33,597 nt of DNA from Eubacterium sp. (lineage in GTDB: Bacteria > Bacillota > Clostridia > Lachnospirales > Lachnospiraceae). Position 1 is the first letter of the stretch; every line of letters begins with the position of its first letter. The stretch spans positions 1-33,597 of the forward strand of contig JAAVZE010000027.1 in assembly GCA_022791495.1 (NCBI GenBank), given 5' to 3'. Shown piece after piece: positions 32,236 through 33,597 of the stretch. A program made the position numbers and the translations under genes. Under the pieces are notes generated by a model. That model searched no databases, had not been told where the DNA came from, and saw only the letters and a list, made by a program, of their open reading frames with translations.

Positions 32236-33597
32236 TCAGCTCTCCATCAGATATTTCTCATTGATGGCAAGAACCTGTGCCATCGCCTGTTCGCCGGGGG
32301 CGCCGATGGTATTTCGTTTTTCTACACAGGTTTTCATGGAAATTGCCTCATAGATATCCTCATCAAAGACGGGGGATATTTTTTTGTATTCTTCCAGGGG
32401 AAGTTCGTCCAGGGAAATATTTTTGTCGATGCAGGTAAGAACCAGCTGGCCAATGATACCGTGGGCGTCACGGAAAGCAACACCGTGGTTGACCAGATAG
32501 TCGGCGGCATCTGTGGCGTTGGTGAAACCATTCTTTGCACTGGCTTCCATATTTTCCTTATTGAATTTCATGGTGTCGATCATGCCGGTAAATAAGGAGA
32601 TGCAGCCCTTTACTGTGTCGATAGCATCAAAGACAAGTTCTTTATCTTCCTGCATATCTTTGTTATAGGCAAGAGGAATCCCTTTCATCGTTGTGAGAAT
32701 AGAGATCAAGGCACCGTAGACACGTCCGGTCTTTCCACGGACGAGTTCAGCTATATCCGGATTTTTCTTCTGGGGCATAATGCTGCTGCCTGTGGAATAA
32801 GAATCATCGATATCCACAAACTGGTATTCATTGGAATTCCACAGGATGATCTCTTCGCAAAAACGGCTCAGGTGCATCATAATAGTAGACAGTGCACTCA
32901 GAAGTTCGATCAGATAATCCCTGTCAGATACGGAGTCCATGCTGTTCAGCGTGGGACCGTCAAAATTCAGAAGTTTTGCTGTGTAGTCCCGGTCCAGAGG
33001 ATAGGTGGTGCCTGCCAGGGCGCCGGAGCCAAGGGGACAATAATTCATCCGGTCGTAGATGTCCCGGAGACGGCTGCGGTCACGGCGGAACATTTCAAAA
33101 TAAGCGCCAAAATGATGGGCCAGTGTCACCGGCTGGGCTTTCTGAAGATGTGTGAATCCCGGCATAAAGGCAGCCGTATTTTCTTTCATAATATTGTGGA
33201 TGACCGTCAGCAATTCTTTGAGCAGGTTATTTAATTCCACGATTTCATCCCGCGTATACAGTTTCATATCCAGAGCTACCTGGTCATTCCGGCTCCGTCC
33301 GGTGTGAAGTTTTTTACCCGGCTCCCCGATGCGGCCGATGAGATTGGCCTCCACAAAGCTGTGGATATCTTCGTGTTCCGCTGTGATCTCCAGCGCACCG
33401 GATTCGATGTCTTCTAGTATTCCTTTTAATCCCCCGATGATTTTCTCTTTTTCATCGGTTGTCAGTATATGTTGTTTTTCCAGCATCGTCACATGGGCAA
33501 TGCTTCCCAGGATATCCTGTTTGTAAAATTTCTGGTCAAAGGAGATCGAAGCATTAAAATTGTGTACCAGCTGATTCGTTTCCTTTGTAAAACGTCC
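32236..33597 (-). CDS. argH: Argininosuccinate lyase, 5' partial
   Basis: ArgH splits argininosuccinate into arginine and fumarate, the last step of arginine synthesis, as a cytoplasmic tetramer. The frame stays open past the GTG at 33492 to the window edge, giving GRFTKETNQLVHNFNASISFDQ ahead of it, which is the usual ArgH N-terminus; only about five residues are missing. Landmarks are HTGRSRNDQVALD, HLQKAQPVTLAHH and the fumarase/lyase signature GSSIMPQKKNPD, and the C-terminus ends INEKYLMES. The catalytic serine is in the signature. It converges with the chemoreceptor gene. Its promoter, where an ArgR box would be, is outside the window. Confidence 0.96.
   Translation of the reverse strand, partial: GRFTKETNQLVHNFNASISFDQKFYKQDILGSIAHVTMLEKQHILTTDEKEKIIGGLKGILEDIESGALEITAEHEDIHSFVEANLIGRIGEPGKKLHTGRSRNDQVALDMKLYTRDEIVELNNLLKELLTVIHNIMKENTAAFMPGFTHLQKAQPVTLAHHFGAYFEMFRRDRSRLRDIYDRMNYCPLGSGALAGTTYPLDRDYTAKLLNFDGPTLNSMDSVSDRDYLIELLSALSTIMMHLSRFCEEIILWNSNEYQFVDIDDSYSTGSSIMPQKKNPDIAELVRGKTGRVYGALISILTTMKGIPLAYNKDMQEDKELVFDAIDTVKGCISLFTGMIDTMKFNKENMEASAKNGFTNATDAADYLVNHGVAFRDAHGIIGQLVLTCIDKNISLDELPLEEYKKISPVFDEDIYEAISMKTCVEKRNTIGAPGEQAMAQVLAINEKYLMES

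Overview
The window looks like chromosomal DNA of a Clostridia member, most likely a spore-forming, motile, fibre-degrading Lachnospiraceae species. Evidence for this is the spoIIIAH-asp23-nusB-xseAB-ispA-dxs-tlyA-nadK-argR gene order, an alpha/beta-type SASP gene, strong AGGAGG-type ribosome sites, RecU rather than RuvC-type resolvase, and a methyl-accepting chemotaxis protein. The exact genus cannot be fixed from the sequence alone.

Layout. (1) 1-8837: a tightly packed, co-directional housekeeping run. The end of the spoIIIA operon (spoIIIAH, 5' end cut off) is followed by an Asp23 protein, nusB, both subunits of exonuclease VII, ispA and dxs (isoprenoid precursors), the rRNA methyltransferase tlyA, NAD kinase, the arginine repressor and a YebC regulator. 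Several genes overlap or are spaced by under 30 bases. recN, which often follows argR in related genomes, is absent here. (2) 8838-10388: recU and a small acid-soluble spore protein gene set among long inverted repeats and a compound repeat element that supplies the last codons of recU. (3) 10410-11793: an AT-rich, reverse-strand pair, a TetR regulator and a CPBP-like membrane protein, with a near-consensus promoter carrying two matched palindromic operators. (4) 11889-29907: a carbohydrate island of about 18 kb. It has three large GH115-family proteins (xylan alpha-1,2-glucuronidase family), two divergent AraC regulators and shared bidirectional terminators. (5) 29961-32195: a dCache-type chemotaxis receptor with a candidate sigma-D promoter and a structured leader. 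(6) 32236-33597: argH on the reverse strand, cut by the window end.

How the genes may work together. The first and third GH115 proteins have signal peptides, lysine-rich Ig-like domains, Pro/Thr linkers and many C-terminal carbohydrate-binding-like modules, so they should act outside the cell on glucuronoxylan. The second lacks any signal peptide and should act in the cytoplasm on imported acidic oligosaccharides. The two secreted enzymes share a TTGCAATGTT promoter motif at nearly the same distance from start codon and -10 box, which suggests co-regulation. The two AraC genes are each divergent from a GH115 gene and are the obvious local regulators. No transporter, xylanase or other glycosidase lies in the window, so this is a debranching module that must cooperate with enzymes elsewhere.

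The points most worth a second look are the GH115 triplet with its split localisation, the shared operator, an EF-hand/dockerin-type loop inside the catalytic domain of the first GH115, unassigned repeated C-terminal modules, the doubly operated TetR promoter, and the intergenic repeat elements around recU.
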